From CAVQAH01 sp963784195 (GTDB lineage Bacteria; Acidobacteriota; Vicinamibacteria; Vicinamibacterales; 2-12-FULL-66-21), in assembly GCA_963784195.1 (NCBI GenBank), contig CAWARA010000003.1, forward strand, positions 1 to 64,000: a stretch of 64,000 nt of DNA, given 5' to 3'. This document shows positions 31,410 to 42,202 of this stretch, one piece after another. A model generated the notes under the pieces. That model did no database searches, was not told the DNA's origin, and worked only from the letters and a program-made list of their open reading frames with translations. A program made the translations under genes and the position numbers. Numbering within the stretch: the first letter of the stretch is position 1; each line of letters opens with the position of its first letter.

Positions 31410-34400
31410 AACCCTTGAATTGCCGCAGCAGATCCAGGGCCGCCGGATGTTGTGGACTCCTCTGGAGGAGCCGCTCGAGCGTACCCACGGCCTCTTTGGT
31501 ACGCCCTCCGGCGAAATAGACCTTCGCCAGCGTGATGTAGCCCGCCTCGTACTCCGGCGTCCGTTTCAGCAGCCCCTCGAGGAGTTCGACTGCCGCATCG
31601 GTCTGACCTTTCCGGACAAGGACCAGCGCCAGGTTGTTGCTCGCCTCCCCGTAGTCGGCGCGGCGGCTCACCGCATCCCGGAAGTACTTCTCGGCCTGGT
31701 CCATGTCCCCCGCACGCCCGAACAGCAGTCCGAGGTTGTTCAGCGCTTCCGGGAAATCTGGCTGCAGCGCGAGCGCCTTCTCGTACAGAGCGCGCGCTTC
31801 CACGTTATGGCCGGTGAGCAGCAGCGCATAGCCAAGGTTGTTGAGCGCGTCCGGATAGTCGGGCATGGACGCCAGCGCCGCGCGGAACCGGCCGATCGCC
31901 GCGTCGAGATCCCCCTCCTGCGCGAGGAGCGCGCCGAGATCGTTGTTGGCTTCTGCCAGGTCAGGCTGCAGGGTGAGCGCCCGCTCGAACGCCGACCGGG
32001 CGCGGGCCTTCTCGCCGGTTCGGGTCAGCAGCGTGCCGAGGCGGTAGAGCGTGGACGCGCCAGGGTTCGCCTGCGCGGCGCGCTCGAACGCGACGACTGC
32101 GGCGGCGTCGAGACCCTGGTCGAGCAGCTCGCGCCCGTACGGCAGGTAGTTGCGGAGCGGCAGGCCCTGGTGGAACGTGCCCGGAAACGGCAAGGCTCGC
32201 GCCAGCCGTTCGACGGGCGTCGCGTCGATCGCGCTCGCGTCTTTCACGATCTGCGCGACGTCCACTCCGTCCCGATAGGCCCGCACCACGTTACCGCCCG
32301 CGTCGAGCAACAGGCATGTCGGCAGACGCAGGTCCTGCCGGTTCATGAACAGATGCCGGTTGAGGATCGCGTAGCTCAGGCCGACCTCACGAGTTGCGAC
32401 AGCCACGGGGAACCCGGCCGACGGAAGCGCGCGCAGCGCCCCCGGATCCTGTGGCGGCTCGAGGGCAATGGCGATCGACCCCACGCCGGCCTGCGCCAGC
32501 GTCTGGGCGCCTCGACCGAGGGCGTCGAGCGACGCGCGCGCGGCGGGGACCTCGAAAGACCACAGCAGGACGACCGCCGGCTTTCCTTTCAGAGCCGCGA
32601 GCGAGCGTGTCGTGCCGGAGACGTCCTGGAGAGAGAAGTCCGGCGCCGGAAACGGCTCGTACAGCCAGGTGTCAGTGTGGGCCGAACCCGGCGGAGACGG
32701 GACGGACGCCGTCGTTCCCGCCGATTGCGGCGCGAAGGGCTCTGTCTTGACGTCCCCGCCTTCGACGACGATGACGCGAGCGTTCAGCGGCACGTCGGTC
32801 AAGGCCTGGGTCTGTCCCGATGGCCAGACGACCGTCAGTTTCACGACGCGCTCGCTCGGCCCGAGGCCGATCACCTGTTCCTTCGAGTGCTGCGAGAGGA
32901 ATCCGGAGCCGGCTTGCACGATCTTCGTGCGGCGCAAGCGATCCGTTTCGACGATCACACGCGCGCCGATGGCGTCGCGGTTGCTCTTCGTGCCGGTGAG
33001 CCGCACCGCGACCGACCGGGCACCGCCCTGACGATTTCCCGCTGCAGGCGGAACACTCCCGAAATCGTTCCGGAAGATGCGCAGCTGCGGCGCCTGCCGC
33101 GCCGCCATCACCACGAGGTCCTGATCGCCGTCGCGATCGAGGTCGATCAGCGCGAACGAACGTCCATCCTGATCCAGGTCGAGGCCGAGCGCGCCCGAGA
33201 TCTCGTCGAAGCCGCCGTGCCCGTCATTGCGCAGGAACACGTTGCGCTGCCGGCTGGCGATCGACCCGTGAATCAGAAGCTGGTTGATCGCGCGCCACGC
33301 ATCGTCGTACGGCGTGCCCGGCATGCGCGTCCGCGGCGAGTGCGCCACGACCTGTCGCCAGAAAAATCCCTCGAGGTCCCCGCCCGGCGCCTCGTCCCGG
33401 CGGGTGAGCATGCCGTTGACGACGTAGAGGTCCTCCCAGCCGTCGTTGTCGAAGTCGAGCGCGTCCGAGGACCAGGCCCAACGACCCATCTCGGCGTGCG
33501 CTGCGATCGTCCGGTCTTCGAATCGACCGGCGCCGAGATTGCGGAACAGGGAGTTGCCGCGAACGTGCCGGCGGTAAAGCGCGCGGACCTCCGGCGTCTC
33601 GTCTGCCATGAACGAGGGGGCCGCGGTCACGCGGAGCCCAGCCGCGCTCCACATGTTGCCGGTGTAGATGTCGAGGCGGCCGTCGTTGTCGTAGTCGAAG
33701 AACGTGGCGCTCATCCCCGCGCCGTGATCGAGCACGCCCGCCGCCGCGGCGGCGTCCTCGAACGTCACCGTGCCGTTGCGGCGCCCGAGGTTTCGGTAGA
33801 GATTCTTGGTGCCGAAGTCGTTCGCGACCAGCAAGTCCGGCCAGCCGTCCTCGTCGTAGTCCGCCCACGCCGCCGCGAAATGGTACTGGTCGTTGCCGAC
33901 GCCGAGACCGCTTTCTTCGGTCGCGTCCACGAAGCGGCCGTGGCCGTCGTTCCTGAAGAGCACGGCGGGCGGGCCGTTGCGCGCGTCGTAGTACGGCGCC
34001 GGCGTGCCGGCCTTGTCCTCGCCGGCTCCGAAGAAGTACGAGTAGACGCACAGGTACAGATCGAGAAAGCCGTCACGGTCGTAGTCCGCCATCGAGATCG
34101 ACGTCAGCACGCCCTGCATCGGCCGCGCGAACCGGAAGGCATCGGGGACTGGCATGAAGCGCCCCTTGCCGTCGTTGACGAACAGCAGCGGCTGGGTCGC
34201 GGTCGCGAGGATGAGATCCTGATCGCCGTCGTTGTCCACGTCGGCGAAGAGCGATTGTGCGGTGTCGTCAAGGACGCCCACTCCCGCCTTCTCGGTGATG
34301 TCTTCGAACGTCGAGTCGCCGCGATTGCGGTACAGGCGATTCGGCAGTCCCGCCGGCTGCGCGACGTACAGGTCCTCGAGTCCGTCGCCGTCTGCGTCGC

Positions 34401-35255
34401 CGACCGAGACGCCGTGATGACCGTTCGAGTCGCGCGTCAGCACCGAGTCGAACGACGCCATCCAGGAATCCAGATCGACGTTGAGCTGGCGAAAAGACTC
34501 GTTGCGCGCGAGCGCCGCCGCGGTGATCTCGGTGAAGATCGGGGCTTGCGCGCGGCTGACCAGGTGCTCGGCAGCCGTCCATCGTACGACCTGCCAGCCT
34601 GACGGCTGTTTGCGCCAGCCCATCTCCCACACGCCCACGTGTTCGATCCGGTACGACTTCGTACCGGCGCCGACGATGTCGTAGCGGACAGTGGTGCGCA
34701 ACTCGGTGCTCGGCTTGCCCGCCGTAGCCCCTTGGGCGAAGGCTTGGGCTCGGGCTCGATCGCGGTGATGAGGAACTCCGCGACGGTGATCTCGCGAAGA
34801 TCGCGAGTCAGTCGCTGCACTTCCGCGGCGAAGGCGCGGGCGTCGAGCATGGGCTCGCGCGGTAGATCCCGCGTTCTCTGCACATCGAGGGGCCCCGGGC
34901 TTGGGGACGGTTCGTCGGCGGGCGACAGTCGTGCGCCGCGGAAGCCGGGACCGAGTAATGAGCCGATCAGCGAGGCCGTTGGCGCGGGGCCAGATCGCAA
35001 AGCGCCCGACAGTTCGCCCAGGCGCGTGTCGATCTCCTGAGCCGCCCGCTCCAGGGGGAATCCATCGTCTCCCGGTTCGAGATGCCTCAGGAACGGCTGG
35101 CTCGCGTCCGGAACCGCCAGCTTCGGCCGGTAGACGGCGCCTTCCTGTGATGCCGTCGATCGCGCCTGTTGCCCTGGCGCCGGCGTGGAGAGCGGCTCGA
35201 GGCCCGGCTCGGAGATCAGCGCCGCAAGCAGGCCGACGATCAGGAACGTTCTCAT
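31408..35255 (-). CDS. CRTAC1-family FG-GAP protein with redoxin-like and TPR domains (one frameshift)
   Basis: About 1280 residues from ATG 35255, which overlaps the stop of the upstream CRTAC1 gene (ATGA). A signal peptide (LIVGLLAALISEPG) leads to a linker, FG-GAP/VCBS repeats with Ca-binding DxDxDG motifs (GDADGDGLEDLYV, DVDNDGDQDLIL, DYDNDGRLDIY) and a UnbV/ASPIC domain (IGARVIVETDRLRRTKIVQAGSG). A redoxin-like domain (FPAPDFSLQDVSGTTRSL) lacks the usual cysteines (LLWSFEVPAAR), and about seven TPRs follow (PDYPDALNNLGYALLLTGHN). The frame slips near 34715 at a GGGG run. It is probably periplasmic or surface-exposed; its ligand is unknown. Confidence 0.82.
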
Positions 35256-36872
35256 CGCGCCGGACCAGCCTTCGCGACGGCCGCCGATTCGGTGAGCGTC
35301 AGGATGTGCAGGCGGTCAGCCGGGTAATTGCTTCCACTCCCAGCGGCGGCCGCCTGGCAGCCGAATCTCCACATCCACTGGCCCCGCGTAATCTCCGAGT
35401 CCGAAGTACGCCCGCAGATCGCTCTGCGAGAGGAAGCTGCCACCCGAACGAATCTCACGTATCTGCCTGCTGCCGCCGCCGCTGACCGTGACCCTCGCGC
35501 CGATCGCGAAGCGGTTCCCGGCGGGTGACACGGCGCTCACCGCGACCCAATGATGCTTCGTCGCCAGCCTGTTCTCGAGCAGCGTCGGAACATCGTCGGT
35601 ATTGCTGACCACGAGGTCGAGGTCGCCATCGTTGTCGAGGTCGCCTACAGCCAGGCCGCGGCCGACGCGCGCGATCTGAAGGCCCGCGCCGGCGCGTTCC
35701 GAAACATCGCGGAACCGCGAGCCGGTGTTCAGCAGCAGCTGATTCTTCTGGCGGTAGGTCTCGCCGAGCTGCGGAAACGAGTCGATGTCGGAAAAAATGT
35801 GTCCGTTGGCGAAGAACAGATCCAGCTTCCCGTCGAGGTCAGCGTCGAGGAAGGCCGCACCCCATCCCATCCGGATGAACGTGGGCCCGGCGATACCGGC
35901 CGTCGGGCTCACGTCCTCGAACTGCCGGCCGTCGAGATTGTGAAAGAGCGTATAGCGATCGTGCGCGAAGGTCGTGAGGACGAGATCGATCCGCCCGTCG
36001 CCGTCGTAGTCGCCGGCGTCGGCTCCCATTCCCGCCTGCGCGCGGGCGTCTCCGTTCACCGCGACGCCTGCGGCGAGGCCCACACTTTCGAAGCGGCCGT
36101 TCCCCAGGTTGCGGTAGAGGAAGTTCGGGTTCGAGTCGTTGGCCACGAACAGATCGACGAAGCCGTCGTTGTCGTAGTCGGTCGCCACGACGCCGAAACC
36201 GTACGCGCGCGAGCTATCCGCCAGACCGTGGGTGTCGGCGGCCTCCACGAACCTGCCGTTACCGATGTTCTCGAAGAACAGGTCGGACTCGCCGGGAAGA
36301 CCGGCGGGGCCGACCATGATGTGCGGCCCGTTGCGCCAGGTGAGCGTCCGCTGCGCGCGGATGACCGAGTCCCAGCTCGTGTCCACGTAGCGCGCGACGT
36401 AGAGGTCCAGATCGCCGTCGGCGTCGGCGTCGAAGAACGTGCAGCCGGTGCTCCAGCCGCCGGCGGCGACTCCCGCGCGCACCGCGACGTCTTCGAACGT
36501 GGCGTCGCTGCGGTTTTGGAACAGCGCGTTGGCACCCCAGTTCGTGACGTAGAGATCGAGGCGGCCGTCGCCGTCGAAATCTCCGGTGCAGGCGCCGCTT
36601 CCCCACGCAGCGAGGTCCACGCCTGCCCGTTTCGACACGTCCTCGAACTTCCAACCACCGAGGTTGCGGTAGAGCGTGTTGCGATGCGCGATACGCTCGC
36701 GTCCCGGCGTGAGCTCGGCGCCCGTGACCAGGTAGATGTCGAGGAGACCGTCGCCGTCGTAGTCGAACAGCGCGACGCCGCCACAGGCCGATTCGAGAAT
36801 GTGGTCCTTGGTCGGCCCCCCGCAGTAGACCTTGCCGGTCAGTTGTGCCCCTTGTTCGAACGTCACCGGCAC
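35252..36872 (-). CDS. CRTAC1-family FG-GAP/UnbV protein (one frameshift near the end)
   Basis: A beta-propeller of FG-GAP repeats (FDYDGDGLLDIYLVTG, GDFDGDGRLDLYVTNW, DYDNDGFVDLFVANDS, DADLDGKLDLFFANGH) is followed by a UnbV/ASPIC domain (RFAIGARVTVSGGG; REIRSGGSFLSQSD). The frame breaks near 35325: LPG-stop becomes LPADRLHILTLTESAAV and ends at 35252, giving an ATGA overlap with the next gene. That overlap supports the corrected C-terminus. The start is uncertain; GTG 36872 is used, with further GTGs nearby and no clear ribosome site. It may be secreted through an upstream leader, but no signal peptide is seen. Confidence 0.78.
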
Positions 36873-37521
36873 AGGCGCACCGTCGTCAGGCGAGGCACAT
36901 TCGGCGGCGCCGGCCCCATCGCCGACGCATGCCCGCCGTACGCGCGCTCCTTGGGCTTCGTCTGACTGTAGCTCCCCTGAAACGAGAGGCCCAGCGCGAC
37001 ATCCGCTTCGAGATTTGCTTTCACTTTCTCGAGAAGCGCCAGAACCGGCGCCGTTGCCTGCCCGACGCTCTGGAGGTCGCCGGAGGCCAGCGTCGCGAGC
37101 TCGGACGCGGCGCGCTTGAGCTCCTCGCGCAGGGCGGGATCGAGGTTGGCTTCGCCCAGTGCTCTACGCTGCGGCTGGCATCGAGCAGGGCCTTCTTGAT
37201 CTGATCAGCCGTCGCCCCGTCGCGCCGTGCCTGCTGCAGCTGTGCCTCAGCTGCGCGCTGCAGATCGAGGAGGCGGCTACGTTCCTGCGCGTCGGCGGGA
37301 GCAGCGACCGGTTTCTGCTGCGTCGCGTCACCGCGGAACCCATCCCACCGATCGGAACAGTGCGCAAAATCCGCAATAGGTGGCTGGCACCTAGCCCGGA
37401 AAGGTGCCAGCCACCTTTCCAGAGCGGGGCTTCGAGGTTGCAGATCCTGCAACGTTGGCTGCCATGCGCCGAGCGCACCAACTGACGCGAAAAGGATGAG
37501 CACGACAGCACGTGGTGTCAT
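36863..37521 (-). CDS. Small exported protein of unknown function upstream of the CRTAC1 genes (one frameshift, REP hairpin inside)
   Basis: A signal peptide (MTPRAVVLILFASVGALGAW, start 37521) is followed by a helical, Ala/Gln-rich segment (DAQERSRLLDLQRAAEAQLQ), DQIKKALLDASRS, and after a frame change near 37160 EANLDPALREELKRAASELA, SVGQATAPVLALLEKVKANLE and VALGLSFQGSYSQTKPKERA, with a stop at 36863. About 218 residues. The stop overlaps the CRTAC1 start by 10 bp. A perfect REP-like hairpin lies inside at 37378-37416, so residues 36-48 may be foreign. I do not recognise the family. Confidence 0.5.
37378..37416. repeat. REP-like hairpin (AGGTGGCTGGCACCT) inside a coding region
   Basis: AGGTGGCTGGCACCT (37378-37392) and its exact complement AGGTGCCAGCCACCT (37402-37416) surround a 9-nt loop. 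This GTGCCAGCCACC-type hairpin is a common REP/RAYT-style element. Here it lies within the open frame of the small exported protein. Confidence 0.65.
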
Positions 37522-37562
37522 TGGGTTCAGGCGGCCATTGTGAACCACAACTGGCGCTGGAG

Positions 37563-37671
37563 CGATTGGAAATGGGCCATCGGAAATCGGAAATCGGAAA
37601 TCGAATGATGCCGATTGCCAAGGCTATCGCGGTTTCCGATTTCCGATGGCCGATCTCCGATTTCCGATGTC
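37563..37671. repeat. Inverted array of GGAAATC heptamers
   Basis: The left side holds GGAAATCGGAAATCGGAAA plus GGAAATGGGCCATC; the right side holds the complement TTTCCGATTTCCGAT and CGATCTCCGATTTCCGAT. About 30 bp of unrelated sequence lies between. It fills the gap between the DUF1593 gene and the small exported protein gene. No gene is seen in it. Confidence 0.7.
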
Positions 37672-37681
37672 TGATCGCGCG

Positions 37682-39257
37682 TCAGCGCGTCGTGATGATC
37701 ACGCGCCGGTACGAAGTCAGCGTCGGCGTGCCTGCGTCTTCGACAGCCACGATGATGTGCGCCGTGCCGGCAACCCGCGGCATCACAGTGACCCTCGGCG
37801 TGGTCTCGTCGGTGATGGTGACTCGAGCGGGCGGTTCGCGGGGACCTCCGGGCGGCTGCGAGGGTATCTGTCCTTCACCTGGATACCGCCTCCACCAGGC
37901 GGCCGCGCTCGCGCGATCGCCACAGGCTGGCCGGGAATCCCCGTGCCCGCCTCAGGATAGAAGAACCAGCGGTAATTCAGCGCGTTGCCATCGGGATCGC
38001 GTGTGCCTGCCGCATCGAGCGTCACCGGCTCGCCCACAGTGGCGGTGATCGCGACTGGCGCCTTGCCGCCCGCGCCGTTCACGATGACGATCGGATTGTG
38101 GTTCGCGTGTTTCACGTCCTTGACGGTCCAGTCCATCCGCGCCGCGAAGTCGTGCTGGAACGCCGTACGCCAGCGCCAGATCGTCGCCTGATCCGTCGTA
38201 AACGTCCGGCCGTCGATGCCGGTCACGGTGTCCCTCGAGTTATCGCGTCCCGGGAACGAGTCGCCCCCCTGCGTCCAGAAAGGCCGCGTCTCGCCAGAGT
38301 ACGTGCGCCACACATAGCGGCCGCCCCACCCTCCGTAGGTCGGGCTCATGAAGCTCGCCAGGCCGTTGTTGATCAAGCCCAGGAACGAGGGCGTGTCTCC
38401 TTCGTGAATGCAGCATGGCATTGGATAGTGCTGGCCCAGCGGTCCCTTAGCGCGGATGTTGGCATTTACCCATTCGTCGCTGAACGTCGTGAAGTCGGCG
38501 CCGGCGGCGTTCTTGTAGAAGCGGTCGCCGCTGATGCCGGTCCACGTCGCCAGGTAGTACTGCTCGCCATCCTGGGTTGACGGGATGCCGATGTAATGCA
38601 ACGACGGGAACTCCCGGCGAAGCCACGGCCCCGCGTCGTCCTGATCGGAGATCGCGTAGACGCGGAGTTTTGCCACGAGCGCGTCGAGCTGCGCGGCCGA
38701 CCGTGTGGCCCTGGCGTGGATCAGTGCCTGGGCGAGCGTATTGGCGCCGCCCCATGAGAGCACCCACAGTGGACGCGGGTCGTTCCTCTCTGCGGCCGTG
38801 AGGATGAGCGTGGCGCCGGGCGTCATCTTGTCGGGACCGACGGCGGCCATGCCGTAACCCGGCTGCCCTGGGATGATAACGGCCCTCAACGCCTCTGCGG
38901 TCGGAAACCCCGCCTCGTGTTGACTCAGCGTGGGCCGGACTTCGTCGTACAGCCGACACGAGTCGTCTGGAGCACGTCGGGGCGCACGCGACTCTTCATC
39001 CACGTGGACGTCGTCGCGACGAGCCCCTCGACTTCGAACTGATTGCTGTAGACGAGGAACCGGACCATCGACATCTGGTCGTCCGGCTCGTTGGCGATAT
39101 CGGTCATCACCACGACCCGCTGCTTGTCGACATACGGGTCAATCCTCGACGCCAGGGGACTCACCGTCTGACCCTGCGCGCTCGCGCGTGGACCGGTTCC
39201 GCAGATGAGGACCGCGATCAATCCTGCAGCCGCGACCGCGAGGCTTCTCAAGCGCAT
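37682..39257 (-). CDS. DUF1593/Sde182-type nucleoside-hydrolase-like exported protein (two frameshifts)
   Basis: About 525 residues. A signal peptide (LRSLAVAAAGLIAVLICG) leads to RVVVMTDIANEPDDQMSMVR, the metal-binding start of nucleoside-hydrolase-like DUF1593 proteins. The rest of that domain (PLWVLSWGGANTLAQAL, LRVYAISDQDDAGPWLRR, SFLGLINNGLASFMSP) lies after a break near 38990. A C-terminal Ig-like domain (PVTLDAAGTRDPDGNALNYR, then after a break near 37890 PRVTVMPRVAGTAHIIV) ends at 37682. Members are linked to plant polysaccharide breakdown. It faces no obvious partner besides the GH31 downstream. Confidence 0.8.
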
Positions 39258-39280
39258 CAGTCGCGTCCCACTCGGAAGCG

Positions 39281-39334
39281 TGTAGTGTCCGCCTTAAGGC
39301 GGACACAAAGGTCCGGCTGAAGCCGGACGCTACA
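39281..39334. repeat. TGTAG...CTACA double-palindrome element, copy 1
   Basis: 54 bp: TGTAG, palindrome GTCCGCCTTAAGGCGGAC, a short spacer, palindrome GTCCGGCTGAAGCCGGAC, then GCTACA. Copy 2 at 51383-51438 is the same in the other orientation. It ends 3 bp from the stop codon of the GH31 gene and lies between two minus-strand genes. Confidence 0.75.
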
Positions 39335-39337
39335 AGT

Positions 39338-42131
39338 TCATTGAAAGCCGACACGGACGGCTTGTCCGGTGTATCGAACGGCCCGTTGTCCGCTCTGCAT
39401 TCCCGCGTACCCCGCAGGACTCTCCGGCGTCACCAGCACCACGTTGAACCTGCGCGACACGCGGCATCCCCGGAAACGTCCCGACGCGCCCGCCGATGGT
39501 CAGCGTTCGCGCCACATCGTCCCATGCCAGCCTGATGCGAGAGAACTCGCCTCGCTCGTATCCGTAGCGTGTTTCCGTCGTCCTCGTACAGAGAGAACTC
39601 GCCGCTGCGGCCAGCGTACACGTACAGCGTCAACTCGTCGCGAGGCTTCTCGCCGATGTACTGCTGATCCGGTCCCACTGGCACGATCGAACCGGCGCGC
39701 ACGAAGAGCGGCATGGTCTCGAACGGCGCATCCGCCGTGATTGTCGCGCCGCCAGCGAAGCGCTTGCCGGTCCAGAAGTCGTACCACGTGCCAGCCGGCA
39801 GATAGACCTGGCGGCTTCTCGCCTTGTACTCGGTCACGGGATTCACCAGGAATGCCGGGACCGAACATGAACTGATCGGTGACGTCCCGAGCCTCGAGGT
39901 CGTTTCTGAAGTCCATGACCAGCGGCCGCATGATCGAATAACCGTCGTGCGTGACCGCGCCCGCCAGTGAGTAGATATACGGGAACAGCGCGTAGCGCAA
40001 CCGGTCGAACTTCAACTGCGTCCGGTACACGGCGGTCGTCTCGTCGCCGATGTTCCACATCTCACGGGGGCGGTCCGTGCCGTGGACCCGCAGGATGGGG
40101 CAGAACGTGCTGAACTGGAACCATCGCGCGTTGAGCTCGCGCCACTCGTCCAGCGCGTCGCCGTCCTGGGCGCGCGCGAGACGGGGCTCCATGGTGTAGC
40201 CGCCCGTATCGCTCGTCCAGTACGGCGTTCCCGATATCGAGAACCCGAGGCCGGCCGTGATTTGCTTCCGCAGCGTCGAGAACGTGGATGTGATGTCGCC
40301 GGACCAGGTCACGGTCGCGTATCGCTGAATGCCGGCGAAGCCCGAGCGCGTCAGTATGAACACGCGCTGGTCTGGCGCCACCGACCGTTGGCCGTCGTAC
40401 ACCGCCTCGCTGTTCATCAAGGGGTACGCGTTCATCACTCGTGACGCCGTGCCGATTGCGGTTCGATTCACGTTGCGGCGCAGTGACTCGAGGGTCGGCG
40501 GCGACGGCTGGACAAGATCCGGCTCCGTCGCGTCCATCCACCAGGCGTCGACGCCGCGGCTGAACAGCGCCCGGTTGACCTGATCCCAGAACAGCTTCCG
40601 GGCGGCCGGCTTGAACACGTCGTAGAAGGCGTACTCGTGGTTCAGCCAGTCGCGCGTCCGATCGTCGAGGGTCGTCGAATACAGCGCGTCGATCGCGCGC
40701 ATCGCCTTGAAGTTCTCGGTGGCCGGATAGAACTTGCCCCAGACGGAGATCATGAAGCGCGCATTCCGATCGTGGATGGCCTTGATCATCGCGGTGGGAT
40801 CCGGATAGCGCGACGCTTCGAACTCGTGGTCGCCCCATCGATCGATCGGCCAGTACTGCCAGTCCTGGACGATGACGTCGAGCGGGATGCCGCGGCGGCG
40901 GAATTCCGCCAGGGTTTCGAGCACTTCGGCCTGCGTCTGGTACTTGTTCTTTGACTGCCAGAGACCGAATGCCCACGCCGGCAGGAGCGACGCGCGGCCG
41001 GTCAGCGTACGATAGCCGGCGATGACCTGATCGAGCTCAGGTCCGTAGATAAAGTAATAGTCGATTGCGTCGCCGACCTCCGACCACATCGACGTCGCCG
41101 TTTCGGGCGCCGGCGTCTTCCACGTGAAACGGAGGGTGTCCCCCGTACTGTTCGTGACTTTCAGGCGGTATCGCTGTCCCGCGACGAGCTGCGCCTTGAA
41201 CTGGTCGTAATCGGTTGCCCAGTTCTGTTTGTAGTGATCGATCTGCGGCACGTCATCCAGCCAGACGCGCGTTGTCCCATTGGAATACGCCTGGAACTGG
41301 TAGTCGCCGGTGACGGGCGCGATGAGCTGTCCTTCCCACCCGAGTCCGCCCTCCTGCTTCGACACGTCCAGCAGGTTCGTCGCGGGAATCGGCTCGAACG
41401 GACGGAGGTCGCCAAATCGTGAGGGCGCGGTGTTGTCCCACAGCACGCCGTAGCCACGGCTGGAGACGAACATCGGCACGTGCACAACGGTATTGCGCTG
41501 CCAGAGATCGAAGTCGTATCCCTTGACGTTCAGCTTGCCTTCCTGGCGCTGGCCAAGACCGTACAGGGATTCATCGCCACGAGCCTGCCAGAGCTGCTGC
41601 ACGTGAAATGTCTCTTCGCCCTGCACGACGGCCGGAGTCAGCCGGTGCCCACCTGACGCTTCCGCCAGAACGATCGTGCCGGTTGAATCGGCAAAGCTGA
41701 CCGCGCCGTCCGACCGGTTGACGATCGCGCGGAGCCTCGCGGTCGCGACGGTGATCGTCCGCGCGTCCGACGTCAGGGTCCAGCGCGGGGTCGGAACCGG
41801 ACGTCGCGCTTGCACGGTGCTGCTGAACGGATTCAACGCCGCGGCCTCTGGCGTTCCGTCCGGTGCCACAACCATCGGATTGGCTCGGAACGTGCGCTCC
41901 CTCGCGAATGTGACGCGGACAATCCTGTCGGTCCTGACCTGAAGAGTGAGGAATCCGCCTGCGCGTCTCCAGACGGATGCCGTCAGGCAGCCGCTCGAGC
42001 TCTCTGTTAGCGGAGGTCTGCTGCTGGCTTTGCGGGCTCGCCGCCCGAAGGTGGACGGTACGCACGACCAGTGGGATGACTGAGACCGCACCGGCGGCCA
42101 CAAGGGCGGGCCAGATAGCAGAACGCTTCAC
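39338..42131 (-). CDS. Glycoside hydrolase family 31 with PA14 insert (alpha-glucosidase/xylosidase; several frameshifts)
   Basis: About 925 residues if joined. GTG 42131 (GAGG upstream) opens a signal peptide (SAIWPALVAAGAVSVIPLVV). A frame change near 41955 leads to the N-terminal GH31 domain. A PA14-like insert (GQLIAPVTGDYQFQAYSNGT) and the catalytic barrel follow (DVIVQDWQYWP, WWMDATEPDLVQ with the nucleophile Asp, PYWTSDTGGY with the acid/base region). Breaks near 39855, 39560 and 39455 lead through LPAGTWYDFWTGKRF and the C-terminal beta domain to the stop at 39338. PA14 plus this active site suggests alpha-xylosidase or alpha-glucosidase on branched glycans. Confidence 0.85.
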
Positions 42132-42202
42132 TCGAGACCTCACGGCCCGGACAAGATACTTCAACCGCACATTGTGCCTACCGACACGCCTGACTCGACA
42201 GC

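Noticed and set aside
37563..37671. A CRISPR array
   Set aside because: Heptamers without spacers of constant length, and no cas genes.
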